The position numbers and the translations under genes were made by a program. DNA of 55,580 bases, from NCBI GenBank assembly GCA_964518595.1, contig CAZFHA010000026.1, positions 1-55,580 of the forward strand, written 5' to 3'. The notes below the pieces were generated by a model, which saw nothing but the letters and a program-made list of their open reading frames with translations, searched no databases and was not told the DNA's origin. Of this stretch, positions 33,012 to 41,636 are shown one piece after another; the first letter of the stretch is position 1, and each line of letters begins with the position of its first letter. This DNA comes from CAZFHA01 sp964518595. GTDB lineage: Bacteria; Bacillota; Clostridia; Saccharofermentanales; Saccharofermentanaceae.

Positions 33012-33190
33012 TTGGCGTTTCAGTTAAATTAATGATATTGTATGTATTGCAATCCCCCCTATGATTGCAGAAGGATGGAAGAAGAGTTTGTCGGCTTACT
33101 GCCAGGCAGGTTCTTCTTCTGTCTACATAATTGGGGTTGCCTAATTGTTATGTAGAGCTTGTGCTCTGTAGATAAAGGAGCGATCTTTGA
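33012..33190 (+). ncRNA. Structured mRNA leader of ilvA-ilvB-ilvN (class unknown)
   Basis: The approximately 180-base leader predicts three hairpins: TGCAATC (33048-33054) with GATTGCA (33063-33069); GAAGAAGA (33078-33085) with TCTTCTTC (33112-33119); CTACATAA (33123-33130) with TTATGTAG (33148-33155). I do not recognise a T-box or known riboswitch motif. Short frames exist (MILYVLQSPL at 33032; a 27-residue frame from 33061 ending VYIIGVA) that contain Ile, Leu and Val codons, but none has a good ribosome site. Confidence 0.45.
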
Positions 33191-34420
33191 ATGAGTCAAT
33201 TTGCCATATCACTGGAAGAGTTTGCTAAAGCGGCGGCTGTAATTAAGCCAACCCTCTTTAAGACTACTCTTATACCCAGTGAGTGTTATTCCAAGGCTAC
33301 TGGAGGAAATGTTTACTTTAAACCTGAGAACCTCCAACGAACCGGTTCCTATAAAGTGAGAGGTGCTTTGTATAAAATTTCCCAAATGACCCCGGAACAG
33401 AAAGCCCACGGCCTAATTGCTGCCAGTGCCGGGAATCACGCCCAAGGTGTTGCTTTTGCGGCTCATCAGGAAGGCATCAAAGCTGTTATTGTAATGCCAG
33501 AATCTACCCCACTATTAAAGATTAATGAGACTAAAAGTCATGGGGCAGAGGTGATATTGTCAGGCATTGTCTATGATGATGCTTATGAAAAAGCCTGCGA
33601 GTTGGCGCAGGAACATGGCTACACATTGGTTCATCCCTTTGATGATCTGGAAATTGCCACCGGTCAGGGAACCATGTTTTATGAAATTTTTGATGAATTA
33701 CCTAATATTGATACTTTGATTGTTCCCATTGGTGGGGCAGGACTTATAACGGGTATCACCATGTTGGCTAAACAACTAAAGCCGGATGTTCATATTATCG
33801 GGGTTGAGCCCAGTGGGGCGGCCAGCATGTTTGCGGCAAAAGCAGCCGGGAGACCGGTGCCGCTACCGGTGGTAGATACTATTGCCGATGGTACGGCAGT
33901 TCGTAAGGTAGGCGAGAAAGTTTTTCCGGTGGTGGCTGACTATATTGACGAAATTGTCACAGTACATGACGTGGACTTAGTGGATGCCTTTTTGACTTTG
34001 GTGGAAAAGCATAAGATAGTAGTGGAAAATGCCGGACTCTTGTCTGTAGCGGCTCTGCATAAACTTAACCTAAAAGGCAAGAATGTAGTAAGCATTCTTA
34101 GTGGCGGAAATATTGATGTGCTAACTATTTCTCAGATGATTCAGCGAGGGCTGATGCTACGGGAACGTGTATTTACCTTTTCTATTTTTCTATCGAATAA
34201 ACCCGGAGAACTGGTTAGGATTGCCTCCATTGTTGCCAAGGAGCAGGGAAATGTAATTAAACTAGATCACAACCAGTTTTCCAGTATGGATCGTTTTTCA
34301 CAGGTAGAATTGGTGGTAACCGTAGAAGTCTTTGGACCGGAACATAAAGATCGTATCATCAAGGCCTTAGAGCAGGCTGGTCATAGTATCGTTATTGTCA
34401 AAGAAAGAGGGTCACTATAA
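33191..34420 (+). CDS. ilvA: Threonine ammonia-lyase (biosynthetic, IlvA type)
   Basis: The 409-residue PLP enzyme has the lysine motif GSYKVRGA, SAGNHAQGVA and the glycine loop PIGGAGL. A C-terminal ACT-like regulatory domain (about 330-409) follows the shorter bacterial form. It makes 2-oxobutanoate, the entry to isoleucine. Its stop overlaps the ilvB start by one base, so the genes are translated together. The degradative TdcB type is less likely given the ilvB-ilvN context. Confidence 0.92.
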   Translation: MSQFAISLEEFAKAAAVIKPTLFKTTLIPSECYSKATGGNVYFKPENLQRTGSYKVRGALYKISQMTPEQKAHGLIAASAGNHAQGVAFAAHQEGIKAVIVMPESTPLLKINETKSHGAEVILSGIVYDDAYEKACELAQEHGYTLVHPFDDLEIATGQGTMFYEIFDELPNIDTLIVPIGGAGLITGITMLAKQLKPDVHIIGVEPSGAASMFAAKAAGRPVPLPVVDTIADGTAVRKVGEKVFPVVADYIDEIVTVHDVDLVDAFLTLVEKHKIVVENAGLLSVAALHKLNLKGKNVVSILSGGNIDVLTISQMIQRGLMLRERVFTFSIFLSNKPGELVRIASIVAKEQGNVIKLDHNQFSSMDRFSQVELVVTVEVFGPEHKDRIIKALEQAGHSIVIVKERGSL

Positions 34421-36126
34421 TGGAAAAGAATAAAATAACCGGCGCTTATGCTGTTCTGGAAACTCTTAAGCGTTTGGGTGTAGAAAATATTTTTGGCTAT
34501 CCCGGTGGGAGTATCATTCCAATCTATAATGAAATTTTTGATTTCGATGGGGGTGTAAACCATGTGTTTGTTCGTCACGAACAAGGGGCGGCTCATGCTG
34601 CTGACGGTTATGCCCGGGTAAGTGGAAAAATTGGTGTTTGCTTGGCTACCTCAGGTCCCGGTGCTACCAATCTTGTAACGGGGATTATGACTGCCAAGAT
34701 GGACTCCATTCCGATGTTAGCGATTACCGGTCAGGTAAACAGTTCACTCTTGGGTAAGGACGCTTTTCAGGAGAGTGATATTGTGGGAATTACCATGCCC
34801 ATTACAAAGCATAGCTTTCTGGTTACTAAAACCGAAGATATTCCCTTCAGTATCAAAACTGCGTATCACATTGCCATGAGTGGACGAAAGGGTCCGGTAC
34901 TGATTGATATTCCTAAAGATCTACAGCTACAGACCATAAGTTGGGAAGAATATGAGGCCTCTTTTGCTCGGGTACCCAAAAAAGAACCTGTTACGAAGGA
35001 GACCTATGTTCTGGGCGATGAAGCTAAGCTAACGGCTTTGTTAAAAGAGGCTCAGCGCCCGGTAATTATTGCCGGAGCTGGGGTGGTATGTAGTGAATGC
35101 ACCAAAGAATTACTGAAATTTGCCCAGCATTATGATGTTCCGGTTACCAATACTCTACTGGGACTTGGCTCCATTCCCTTAGACCATTCCCATGCCCTTG
35201 GTATGGTGGGGATGCATGGCAGTGTGTATGGAAACTATGCTTTGCGTGATGCAGATCTGGTTATTGCTATCGGTATGCGCTTTGATGACCGAGTAACCGG
35301 AGACCCGGATGCCTTTATCGAAAATGCTAAAGTTATTCATATTGATATTGACCGCTCAGAAATTAATAAAAATAAAATCGTAGATATCGGCATTATTTCC
35401 AGTGCTAAAGCTGGGTTGGCACTGCTTACAGCGTGTGCGCCGAAGGTGAAACACAAGGCGTGGTTAGATCAGATTAATGTCTGGAAAGCTGAGTATCCGC
35501 TACTACCTACCAAATCTTCAACGGGGCTGACTGCCAGTGAAGTTATCAAATTTGTCAGTGATGTGACTGACGGTAAGGCTATCGTCTTAACAGATGTAGG
35601 ACAACATCAAATGTGGGTAGCTCAACATTATAAATTTACCCAGCCGAGGTTTTTCTGCTCCTCGGGGGGAGCTGGAACCATGGGCTACGGTATTCCCGCC
35701 GCCTTGGGGGCGCAGATTGCCAAACCCCAGGAAAAGGTTATTCTGTTTGTGGGAGACGGTGGTTTTCAGATGACCGCTCAGGAACTCATGACCATTACCC
35801 AAGAAAAATTACCGGTGAAAATTATTATTATCAATAATGGTTTTTTAGGGATGGTGCGGCAGTGGCAAGAACTATTCCATGATAATCGCTTATCCTTTGT
35901 GGATTTAACCCTTAACCCGGACTTTGAAAAATTAGCAGAAAGTTATGGGGTTGAGGCTTTAACCGTTACATCAACGGCGGACTTTGCGGCCTTTGAAGAG
36001 GCCATCAACAATGACAAGGCCATGGTAGTAAATGTTCTGGTAGCCAAAGAGGAAAATGTTTTTCCCATGATTCCCGCTGGAAAATCAGTCGCGGACTTAG
36101 TACACGGAGGTGATGAGCGTGCCTAA
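34420..36126 (+). CDS. ilvB: Acetolactate synthase large subunit
   Basis: The 568-residue ThDP enzyme has the catalytic-Glu motif VRHEQGAAHAADGYAR and the ThDP/Mg motif GDGGFQMTAQEL...INN. It condenses pyruvate with pyruvate or 2-oxobutanoate. It is coupled with ilvA upstream and overlaps ilvN downstream. Confidence 0.95.
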   Translation: MEKNKITGAYAVLETLKRLGVENIFGYPGGSIIPIYNEIFDFDGGVNHVFVRHEQGAAHAADGYARVSGKIGVCLATSGPGATNLVTGIMTAKMDSIPMLAITGQVNSSLLGKDAFQESDIVGITMPITKHSFLVTKTEDIPFSIKTAYHIAMSGRKGPVLIDIPKDLQLQTISWEEYEASFARVPKKEPVTKETYVLGDEAKLTALLKEAQRPVIIAGAGVVCSECTKELLKFAQHYDVPVTNTLLGLGSIPLDHSHALGMVGMHGSVYGNYALRDADLVIAIGMRFDDRVTGDPDAFIENAKVIHIDIDRSEINKNKIVDIGIISSAKAGLALLTACAPKVKHKAWLDQINVWKAEYPLLPTKSSTGLTASEVIKFVSDVTDGKAIVLTDVGQHQMWVAQHYKFTQPRFFCSSGGAGTMGYGIPAALGAQIAKPQEKVILFVGDGGFQMTAQELMTITQEKLPVKIIIINNGFLGMVRQWQELFHDNRLSFVDLTLNPDFEKLAESYGVEALTVTSTADFAAFEEAINNDKAMVVNVLVAKEENVFPMIPAGKSVADLVHGGDERA

Positions 36127-36589
36127 ACAATATATTAAGATTCTGACCCAATCACATGCCGGTACGGTAGCTAGGGTATTGTCGCTATTTGCCAGCCGGG
36201 GAATTAGTATTGACACTATTAATTCAGGTGATGAGGCAGGGACACCCTATTCACGGGTAGTTCTGGGTATCGAAGCTTCTGAGGTTCAACTGGAAATTAT
36301 TTGCCATCAACTGGAGAGACTGTATGATACTGTATCCGTTAAGCTTTATGAAGCTGATGCCTTAGCCGTTGAGGCCTTATTGATTAAGGTTAAGCTGCAG
36401 GGAAATAAAGCCGAATTACTACCGCTATTGTCTCAGCACAATATTGAGATAATTGAGGATGGTGAAGATATTCTTATTCTGGGAAAAATTGGAACCGAGG
36501 CTCAGCTTCAGGCCTCCCGGACTATGTTGGCCGCTTATGACGTGGTTGAAGTGATTCACACTGGAGCTACCGTGATAGATAAAAATTAA
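36119..36589 (+). CDS. ilvN: Acetolactate synthase small (regulatory) subunit
   Basis: The 156-residue protein has the ACT domain start (HAGTVARVLSLFASRGISID) and a small C-terminal domain; it regulates IlvB and binds valine in relatives. GTG 36119 is eight bases after GGAGG, overlapping the ilvB end; GTG 36110 and ATG 36113 are too close to that site. ilvC and ilvD are not in this window. Confidence 0.9.
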   Translation: MPKQYIKILTQSHAGTVARVLSLFASRGISIDTINSGDEAGTPYSRVVLGIEASEVQLEIICHQLERLYDTVSVKLYEADALAVEALLIKVKLQGNKAELLPLLSQHNIEIIEDGEDILILGKIGTEAQLQASRTMLAAYDVVEVIHTGATVIDKN

Positions 36590-36623
36590 TTGTTATAAGC
36601 AGTGAGGTTTCAATACTACTTTT

Positions 36624-36662
36624 AAAATCCCTTTTTGGCATAAGCTGAAGAGGGATTTTTTT
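36624..36662 (+). terminator. Terminator of the ilvABN operon
   Basis: AAATCCCT and AGGGATTT form a stem over a 17-base loop with a seven-T tail. Confidence 0.8.
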
Positions 36663-36763
36663 GACTGCTGCTTTAGCGAAGGTGTTCAATTTTTTATTAT
36701 AAATTTTGCTGCCAGATGAAGAGGTGTCCGGCAATTCTTATCATTTCAGGAAATCTTTAGAAA

Positions 36764-36785
36764 GTTAATCTTAAGTTAATCTTAA
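36764..36785 (+). promoter_or_regulatory. Tandem 11-bp repeats upstream of the exporter operon (response-regulator site)
   Basis: GTTAATCTTAA occurs twice head to tail (36764-36774 and 36775-36785), a spacing of one helical turn, typical of OmpR/PhoB-family sites. A -10-like TAAACT follows at 36791-36796, with a strong AGGAGG before the first gene. The two-component system at 39772-41483 is the natural candidate. Confidence 0.6.
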
Positions 36786-36826
36786 GAGGCTAAACTGTGG
36801 TTACAAAAAACAGGAGGCGTTGAATT

Positions 36827-37705
36827 ATGGCAATCGCGAAAAAGAAAAAATCAAATAAAGGTCTGTTTGTGGCAATTTTAATCGGCTTACTTGTACTCGT
36901 AGTAGTAGGTACCTCGATGATAAAAACCGGTGACACAGGAAATTATCAGAGTGTTCCGGTAATAAAGGAAACTGTTACCACTTACTATACCTTCTCAGGA
37001 AGCGTCGGAAGCAAAAACACCCAAAGTGTAATGGCAGAAAAAATTATGCAAATTTCTGAGATAAAAGTATCTGAAGGCACTAAGGTGAAACGGGACGATT
37101 TGCTTTTTACAACCACAGATGGAACTGAGATTAAGGCGAAAATTGACGGAACGGTATCGCAAATCTTTGTGGAGCCGGATGAACAGCTTATGTCAGGAGC
37201 CTTACTTTGTGAGATTTATGATTTCGAAAATTTAGAGGTAACCATCAAAGTAGATGAGTATGATTTACCGGCAATCACAGTCGGTAAAGAACTGGAGGTA
37301 ACCATTAATGCTCTTGATAAAAAAGTAACCGGTACTGTATCAACCCTTTCCGATACCGCCACTAATCAAAATGGTATAGCTTTTTTTACCGCTACTGTGG
37401 ACATAGTGCCAGATAGCGAAATCAAGATCGGCATGACTGCGGAAGCAAAAATTTTGAATAAGCAATCTATTGATACTCTTACCATTCCCCTCCGGGCGTT
37501 AATGTTTGATAGCGAAAATAATCCATATGTTTACACGAAGGACGATAAAGGCGTAATGACAAAGACCACAGTAATTGTAGGTATTAATGATGGTAAAACT
37601 GTTGAGATTACCAGTGGGGTTCTCGATGCCGAAACAATTTATTATAGTACAGCAAGTGCAGAGCAAGAGTCAGGTGGTGGATTTATGCCGCCTGTATCGA
37701 ACTGA
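36827..37705 (+). CDS. MacA/HlyD-type periplasmic adaptor-like subunit of an ABC exporter
   Basis: The 292-residue protein has one N-terminal helix (about 12-32) and then a short adaptor: lipoyl-like halves (QSVMAEKIMQISEIKVSEGT and AKIDGTVSQIFVEPDEQL), and a beta-barrel region (IKIGMTAEAKIL). It lacks the long alpha-hairpin used to reach an outer-membrane channel, as expected in a Gram-positive. It works with the ATPase and permease that follow. Confidence 0.85.
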   Translation: MAIAKKKKSNKGLFVAILIGLLVLVVVGTSMIKTGDTGNYQSVPVIKETVTTYYTFSGSVGSKNTQSVMAEKIMQISEIKVSEGTKVKRDDLLFTTTDGTEIKAKIDGTVSQIFVEPDEQLMSGALLCEIYDFENLEVTIKVDEYDLPAITVGKELEVTINALDKKVTGTVSTLSDTATNQNGIAFFTATVDIVPDSEIKIGMTAEAKILNKQSIDTLTIPLRALMFDSENNPYVYTKDDKGVMTKTTVIVGINDGKTVEITSGVLDAETIYYSTASAEQESGGGFMPPVSN

Positions 37706-37722
37706 GATAAGGAGTGAGAACA

Positions 37723-38451
37723 ATGGCTCATCAAATACTAAGAATGACGAATATCGTCAAAACCTATCAAATGGGTGAGGAAGAACAAACGGTTCTAAAA
37801 AATGTTAATTTTTCTCTTAATGAGGGTGAATTTGTGTCTATACTCGGACCCTCTGGCTCCGGAAAATCTACCCTGATGAATATTATTGGCTGCCTTGATG
37901 TACCCACAAGCGGTGAGTACTCTCTAAATGACAATAAAATCGAGGATCTTGATGAAAGCGAGTTTTCACAGATCAGAAATAGCGAAATTGGTTTTGTCTT
38001 CCAGCAGTTTCAACTTTTGCCACGACTTACAGCTCTACAAAATGTAGAATTGCCACTCATTTATTCGCGTATCCCTGAAAAAGAGAGAAAGCAAATGGCG
38101 GCCGAAATGCTGGTTAAAGTAGGACTTTCAGAGAAACTAAAGAATCGTCCTAATCAATTATCCGGCGGGCAGCAACAAAGAGTTGCTATTGCCAGAGCGC
38201 TTGTTACAAAGCCAACAATTCTCCTTGCAGATGAGCCCACCGGAGCCCTTGATCAAAAGACGGGACATCAGATTATGAATCTTTTCCAAGAACTTCACGC
38301 TGAAGGAAAAACCATCGTAATGATTACCCATGATGAAAAAATTGCCGATCATGGTAGTAGAGTCGTTAAAATACTTGATGGAGAGCTCAGTGAACGAGTA
38401 AATGAGCCGTTTGATGAGATGGCAGCAATTACTTTAAAGCGGGAGGCATAA
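37723..38451 (+). CDS. MacB/LolD-type ABC transporter ATPase
   Basis: ATG 37723 follows AAGGAGTGAGAACA; the earlier in-frame GTG overlaps this site. The 242-residue protein has Walker A GPSGSGKST, VFQQFQLLPRLT, signature SGGQQQR, Walker B LLADEPTGALD and MITHD. It drives the permease encoded four bases downstream. Confidence 0.92.
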   Translation: MAHQILRMTNIVKTYQMGEEEQTVLKNVNFSLNEGEFVSILGPSGSGKSTLMNIIGCLDVPTSGEYSLNDNKIEDLDESEFSQIRNSEIGFVFQQFQLLPRLTALQNVELPLIYSRIPEKERKQMAAEMLVKVGLSEKLKNRPNQLSGGQQQRVAIARALVTKPTILLADEPTGALDQKTGHQIMNLFQELHAEGKTIVMITHDEKIADHGSRVVKILDGELSERVNEPFDEMAAITLKREA

Positions 38452-38455
38452 TGAG

Positions 38456-39628
38456 ATGTTTAAGGAAAGTATAAAAATGTCATGGCAAAACATCATCCAT
38501 AACAAAATGCGCTCGTTTCTCACGGTGTTGGGGGTATTTATTGGAGTAGCTTCCATCATTGCACTAATTTCTATTGTTCAAGGTGTTACAGAAAATATTA
38601 CTTCACAAGTTATGGATATGGGAGCAAATAAAGTCACAGTACAAGCAATGGGTACACCACTAAAAAGCGGACTTACCATAAATGATATTGAAGCGATCTC
38701 TTCTCTAGACAATATTGAAGGTGTATCTCCAAGTGTTAATGGGAAGACTAATATTGCCTATAACGGTGTTGTAGTGGAAAATGCCACGATAATGGGAAAG
38801 AATCAGGTTTACTTTGCTAACACTAAAGATTATTTGCAAAGTGGCCGAGAAATAAACCGCTTTGATGTGACGGATAAGAATCATGTTTGCCTGATTGGCA
38901 GTAATATTGTATCTCAGTTATTCCCTACGGAGAGCCCCATCGACAAAGAAATTATCATTAACGGTGTGAATTATTTGGTTATTGGTACAATTCAGGATTC
39001 TGATAGTTTTTCCGCTGATGGAAATGATGATGCAGTGGTCATGCCTTATACTACAGCTATGAGCCTTCTGGGAACGGGTTATATTAGTTCTCTTGATGTC
39101 TATATGGCTGATGAGGACTTGGCTGCAACCACAACAACAGAAATTGAATCAGCCCTAAATACTGCTTTTAATTATAATGACGATGGTTATAAAGTATCTA
39201 ATATGCAGGGCATTCTAGACACTGTCGCGGATATGACAGGTACCATGACTTTAATGTTGGCAGGAATTGCCGGTATTTCTTTAATTGTAGGGGGGATCGG
39301 CATTATGAATATGATGCTGGTTACAGTAACGGAACGTACGGCAGAAATAGGCCTTCGCAAAGCCCTAGGTGCAGAACCTAAAACTATCCAGTGGCAATTT
39401 GTTTTGGAGGCGCTATTTCTGTCCCTATTTGGGGGTGTGCTTGGGCTATTAGGCGGTATTGTGATTGCCTTTTTAGCTAGCTTAGTTATTGGCACGACTT
39501 TTGTGCTAGCTGGGTATTCAATTGTCCTAGCCCTTGGTTTTTCTGCCATTATCGGTTTGGTTTTTGGTTTTACTCCGGCACGAAAGGCAAGCAAACTAAA
39601 CCCGATTGAGGCACTAAGAAGTGTATAA
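38456..39628 (+). CDS. MacB-type ABC transporter permease (FtsX domain)
   Basis: The 390-residue protein has the MacB plan: one N-terminal helix after FKESIKMSWQNIIHNKMRSF, an extracytoplasmic MacB-PCD domain (about 45-250), and three C-terminal FtsX helices ending PARKASKLNPIEALRSV. It probably extrudes peptides, antibiotics or a secreted signal; substrate unknown. Confidence 0.9.
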   Translation: MFKESIKMSWQNIIHNKMRSFLTVLGVFIGVASIIALISIVQGVTENITSQVMDMGANKVTVQAMGTPLKSGLTINDIEAISSLDNIEGVSPSVNGKTNIAYNGVVVENATIMGKNQVYFANTKDYLQSGREINRFDVTDKNHVCLIGSNIVSQLFPTESPIDKEIIINGVNYLVIGTIQDSDSFSADGNDDAVVMPYTTAMSLLGTGYISSLDVYMADEDLAATTTTEIESALNTAFNYNDDGYKVSNMQGILDTVADMTGTMTLMLAGIAGISLIVGGIGIMNMMLVTVTERTAEIGLRKALGAEPKTIQWQFVLEALFLSLFGGVLGLLGGIVIAFLASLVIGTTFVLAGYSIVLALGFSAIIGLVFGFTPARKASKLNPIEALRSV

Positions 39629-39665
39629 ATATTGTACACAGTAAGGTCTACATACTGACCCAGAC

Positions 39666-39708
39666 CAGACCCCGTAAGCACTGTAAAGGTAGTTTTCGGG
39701 GTCTGTTT
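39666..39708 (+). terminator. Terminator of the MacAB-like operon
   Basis: CAGACCCCG pairs with CGGGGTCTG over a 22-base loop and is followed by TTT. It separates the exporter from its two-component genes, which have their own promoter. Confidence 0.7.
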
Positions 39709-39737
39709 AGGCATAGATGACCTGTCTTCTGTTGTGA

Positions 39738-39743
39738 TATAAT
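39738..39743 (+). promoter_or_regulatory. Promoter for the exporter's two-component system
   Basis: A TATAAT (39738-39743) preceded by TG (TTGTGATATAAT) forms an extended-type -10 with no clear -35, 29 bases before the regulator ATG. Confidence 0.5.
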
Positions 39744-39771
39744 TTTTTTGTTCTGAGGTTTGGAGGAAAGC

Positions 39772-40443
39772 ATGTTTACTATATTAGTTTGTGAGGATGA
39801 AAAAAATATTCGGAAGCTTATGGTGGAGTACTTGACTGCTGAAAGTTATAGTGTTTTTGAAGCTGAAAATGGGGCTGAGGCTCTTGAGATTCTAGATCGT
39901 ACCCATATAGATTTGCTGATTACTGATATCATGATGCCCCAGATTGACGGTTATACTCTGTCAAATGATTTACGAAGTGCAGGTTACGAACTTCCCATCC
40001 TTATGATTACCGCCAAAGAAACCTTTGCCGATAAGAAAAGAGGTTTTACCTGTGGGACAGATGACTATATGGTAAAGCCGGTTGACATGGATGAAATGCT
40101 GTTGCGCGTCGCAGCTTTACTACGTCGAGCTAAGATTGCCAGTGAAAAACGATTGGTAGTAGGCAGTACGATTTTTGACTACGAGAATTTTACGGTCACC
40201 GTGAATGATGTGCCTCTGGAGGTTCCCAAAAAAGAATTCATGTTGGTATTTATGCTTTTGTCGCGGGCAAACAAGATTTTTACCAGACAGCAAATCATGG
40301 ATGAAATTTGGGGCTATAATACAGAAAGCGATGAGCAAACAGTAAACGTGCACATAAGTAGGCTTAGAGAGCGCTTTGAAGGCAACCATGATTTTATTAT
40401 CGTTACAGTCAAGGGATTAGGATATAAGGCGGTAAAATTGTGA
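39772..40443 (+). CDS. Response regulator, OmpR family (exporter-linked)
   Basis: ATG 39772 lies five bases after GGAGG; the longer frame starts before the ribosome site. The 223-residue protein has Asp52 (LLITDIMMP), Lys in MVKPV, and a winged-helix domain ending FIIVTVKGLGYKAVKL. Its stop overlaps the kinase start (GTGA). It likely binds the tandem repeats before the MacA-like gene. Confidence 0.88.
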   Translation: MFTILVCEDEKNIRKLMVEYLTAESYSVFEAENGAEALEILDRTHIDLLITDIMMPQIDGYTLSNDLRSAGYELPILMITAKETFADKKRGFTCGTDDYMVKPVDMDEMLLRVAALLRRAKIASEKRLVVGSTIFDYENFTVTVNDVPLEVPKKEFMLVFMLLSRANKIFTRQQIMDEIWGYNTESDEQTVNVHISRLRERFEGNHDFIIVTVKGLGYKAVKL

Positions 40444-41483
40444 AAAAAATACTTTCATCACTTTTTATAAAGTACCTGCTTACTTTTATTGGCATTATGG
40501 TTTTGTCGAATATTGTTTCCACGGTAGTTATGTTTTTATTTTTTGATGTTGATTTTAAGTTGCCTATTAGAGGAATATTATTTGAGGGTAGTCAACCAAT
40601 TTCAAATTTTGCCTTTGGACTTGGCTTAACGGCAATAATCATCAGTGCCATTGCTATTTTTATTGCTGTAAAATTCCTTGTAAAACCAATAAAACAGATT
40701 TCTCAAGCCTCAAAAATCGTTGCTAACGGAAATTTTGATGTCCATGTTAGGGTATCAGGAAGTGATGAAATTGCCCAGTTAGCTCATAATTTTAATACCA
40801 TGGCAGCAGCTCTTTCAAAAAATGAATATTTGCATAAAGACTTTGTATCTAATGTTTCTCACGAATTCAAGACACCGCTTACCTCCTTGGGGGGATATGC
40901 CAAACTCTTAAAAAAGCCCAATTTATCTGAAGCCAAACGTCAGGAATGTTTAGATATAATTATTGCGGAGACTGCACGCCTCTCTAAAATGACCTCAAAC
41001 TTGCTTAGACTTTCCGAGTTAGATAACGAAGTTTTAACTAGCCGGAAAGAGTTTTTTTCACTGGACGAGCAAATTCGTGATGTTTTGGTGTTGTTGCAAA
41101 ATAATTGGGGAGAAAAAAATCTTGAAATTGACCTTGATATGGATGCGATTCAATTTGTTGGTGACAAAGCACTCTTGTATCAAGTGTGGGTAAATCTTAT
41201 TGGTAATGCTATTAACTATTCCTTCCCTAAAGGCATTATTCAAATCCGGCTCTATAAAAAGCAAGGGATTTATTTTGAACTTAGGGATAATGGAATGGGG
41301 ATGACAAAAGAGTCTCAAGAGAGAGCTTTTGAGCGGTTTTATAAAGGCGATACTTCTCGAAATAGCAGTGGAACTGGACTAGGATTATCGATTTGCAAAA
41401 AAATTATTGAACTTCATGGTGGGTCAATATCTATTCAAAGCGAAGAAGGCAAAGGTACTAGCGTTAACGTTATGTTTAATTGA
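40440..41483 (+). CDS. Sensor histidine kinase (exporter-linked)
   Basis: GTG 40440 gives a 347-residue kinase with two helices (about 9-35 and 57-80), only a short extracellular loop between them, HAMP, H-box VSHEFKTPLTSLGGYAK, and ATPase motifs DNGMGM and GTGLGLSI. The short loop suggests it senses a membrane event or the transporter itself rather than a soluble ligand. Confidence 0.88.
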   Translation: MKKILSSLFIKYLLTFIGIMVLSNIVSTVVMFLFFDVDFKLPIRGILFEGSQPISNFAFGLGLTAIIISAIAIFIAVKFLVKPIKQISQASKIVANGNFDVHVRVSGSDEIAQLAHNFNTMAAALSKNEYLHKDFVSNVSHEFKTPLTSLGGYAKLLKKPNLSEAKRQECLDIIIAETARLSKMTSNLLRLSELDNEVLTSRKEFFSLDEQIRDVLVLLQNNWGEKNLEIDLDMDAIQFVGDKALLYQVWVNLIGNAINYSFPKGIIQIRLYKKQGIYFELRDNGMGMTKESQERAFERFYKGDTSRNSSGTGLGLSICKKIIELHGGSISIQSEEGKGTSVNVMFN

Positions 41484-41636
41484 TTGTATTTTTAATTTTA
41501 GCAGTACTGGATTGATAATCTTCTCTTCGAGTCTAGTAGGCATATGATAGGTAAAAGGATAAAATGCTGAAAAATACAGCCCACAAAATTAAAGCCGAGT
41601 GATATAATAGGTTTAATTGGAATAGCAGGAGGGACT

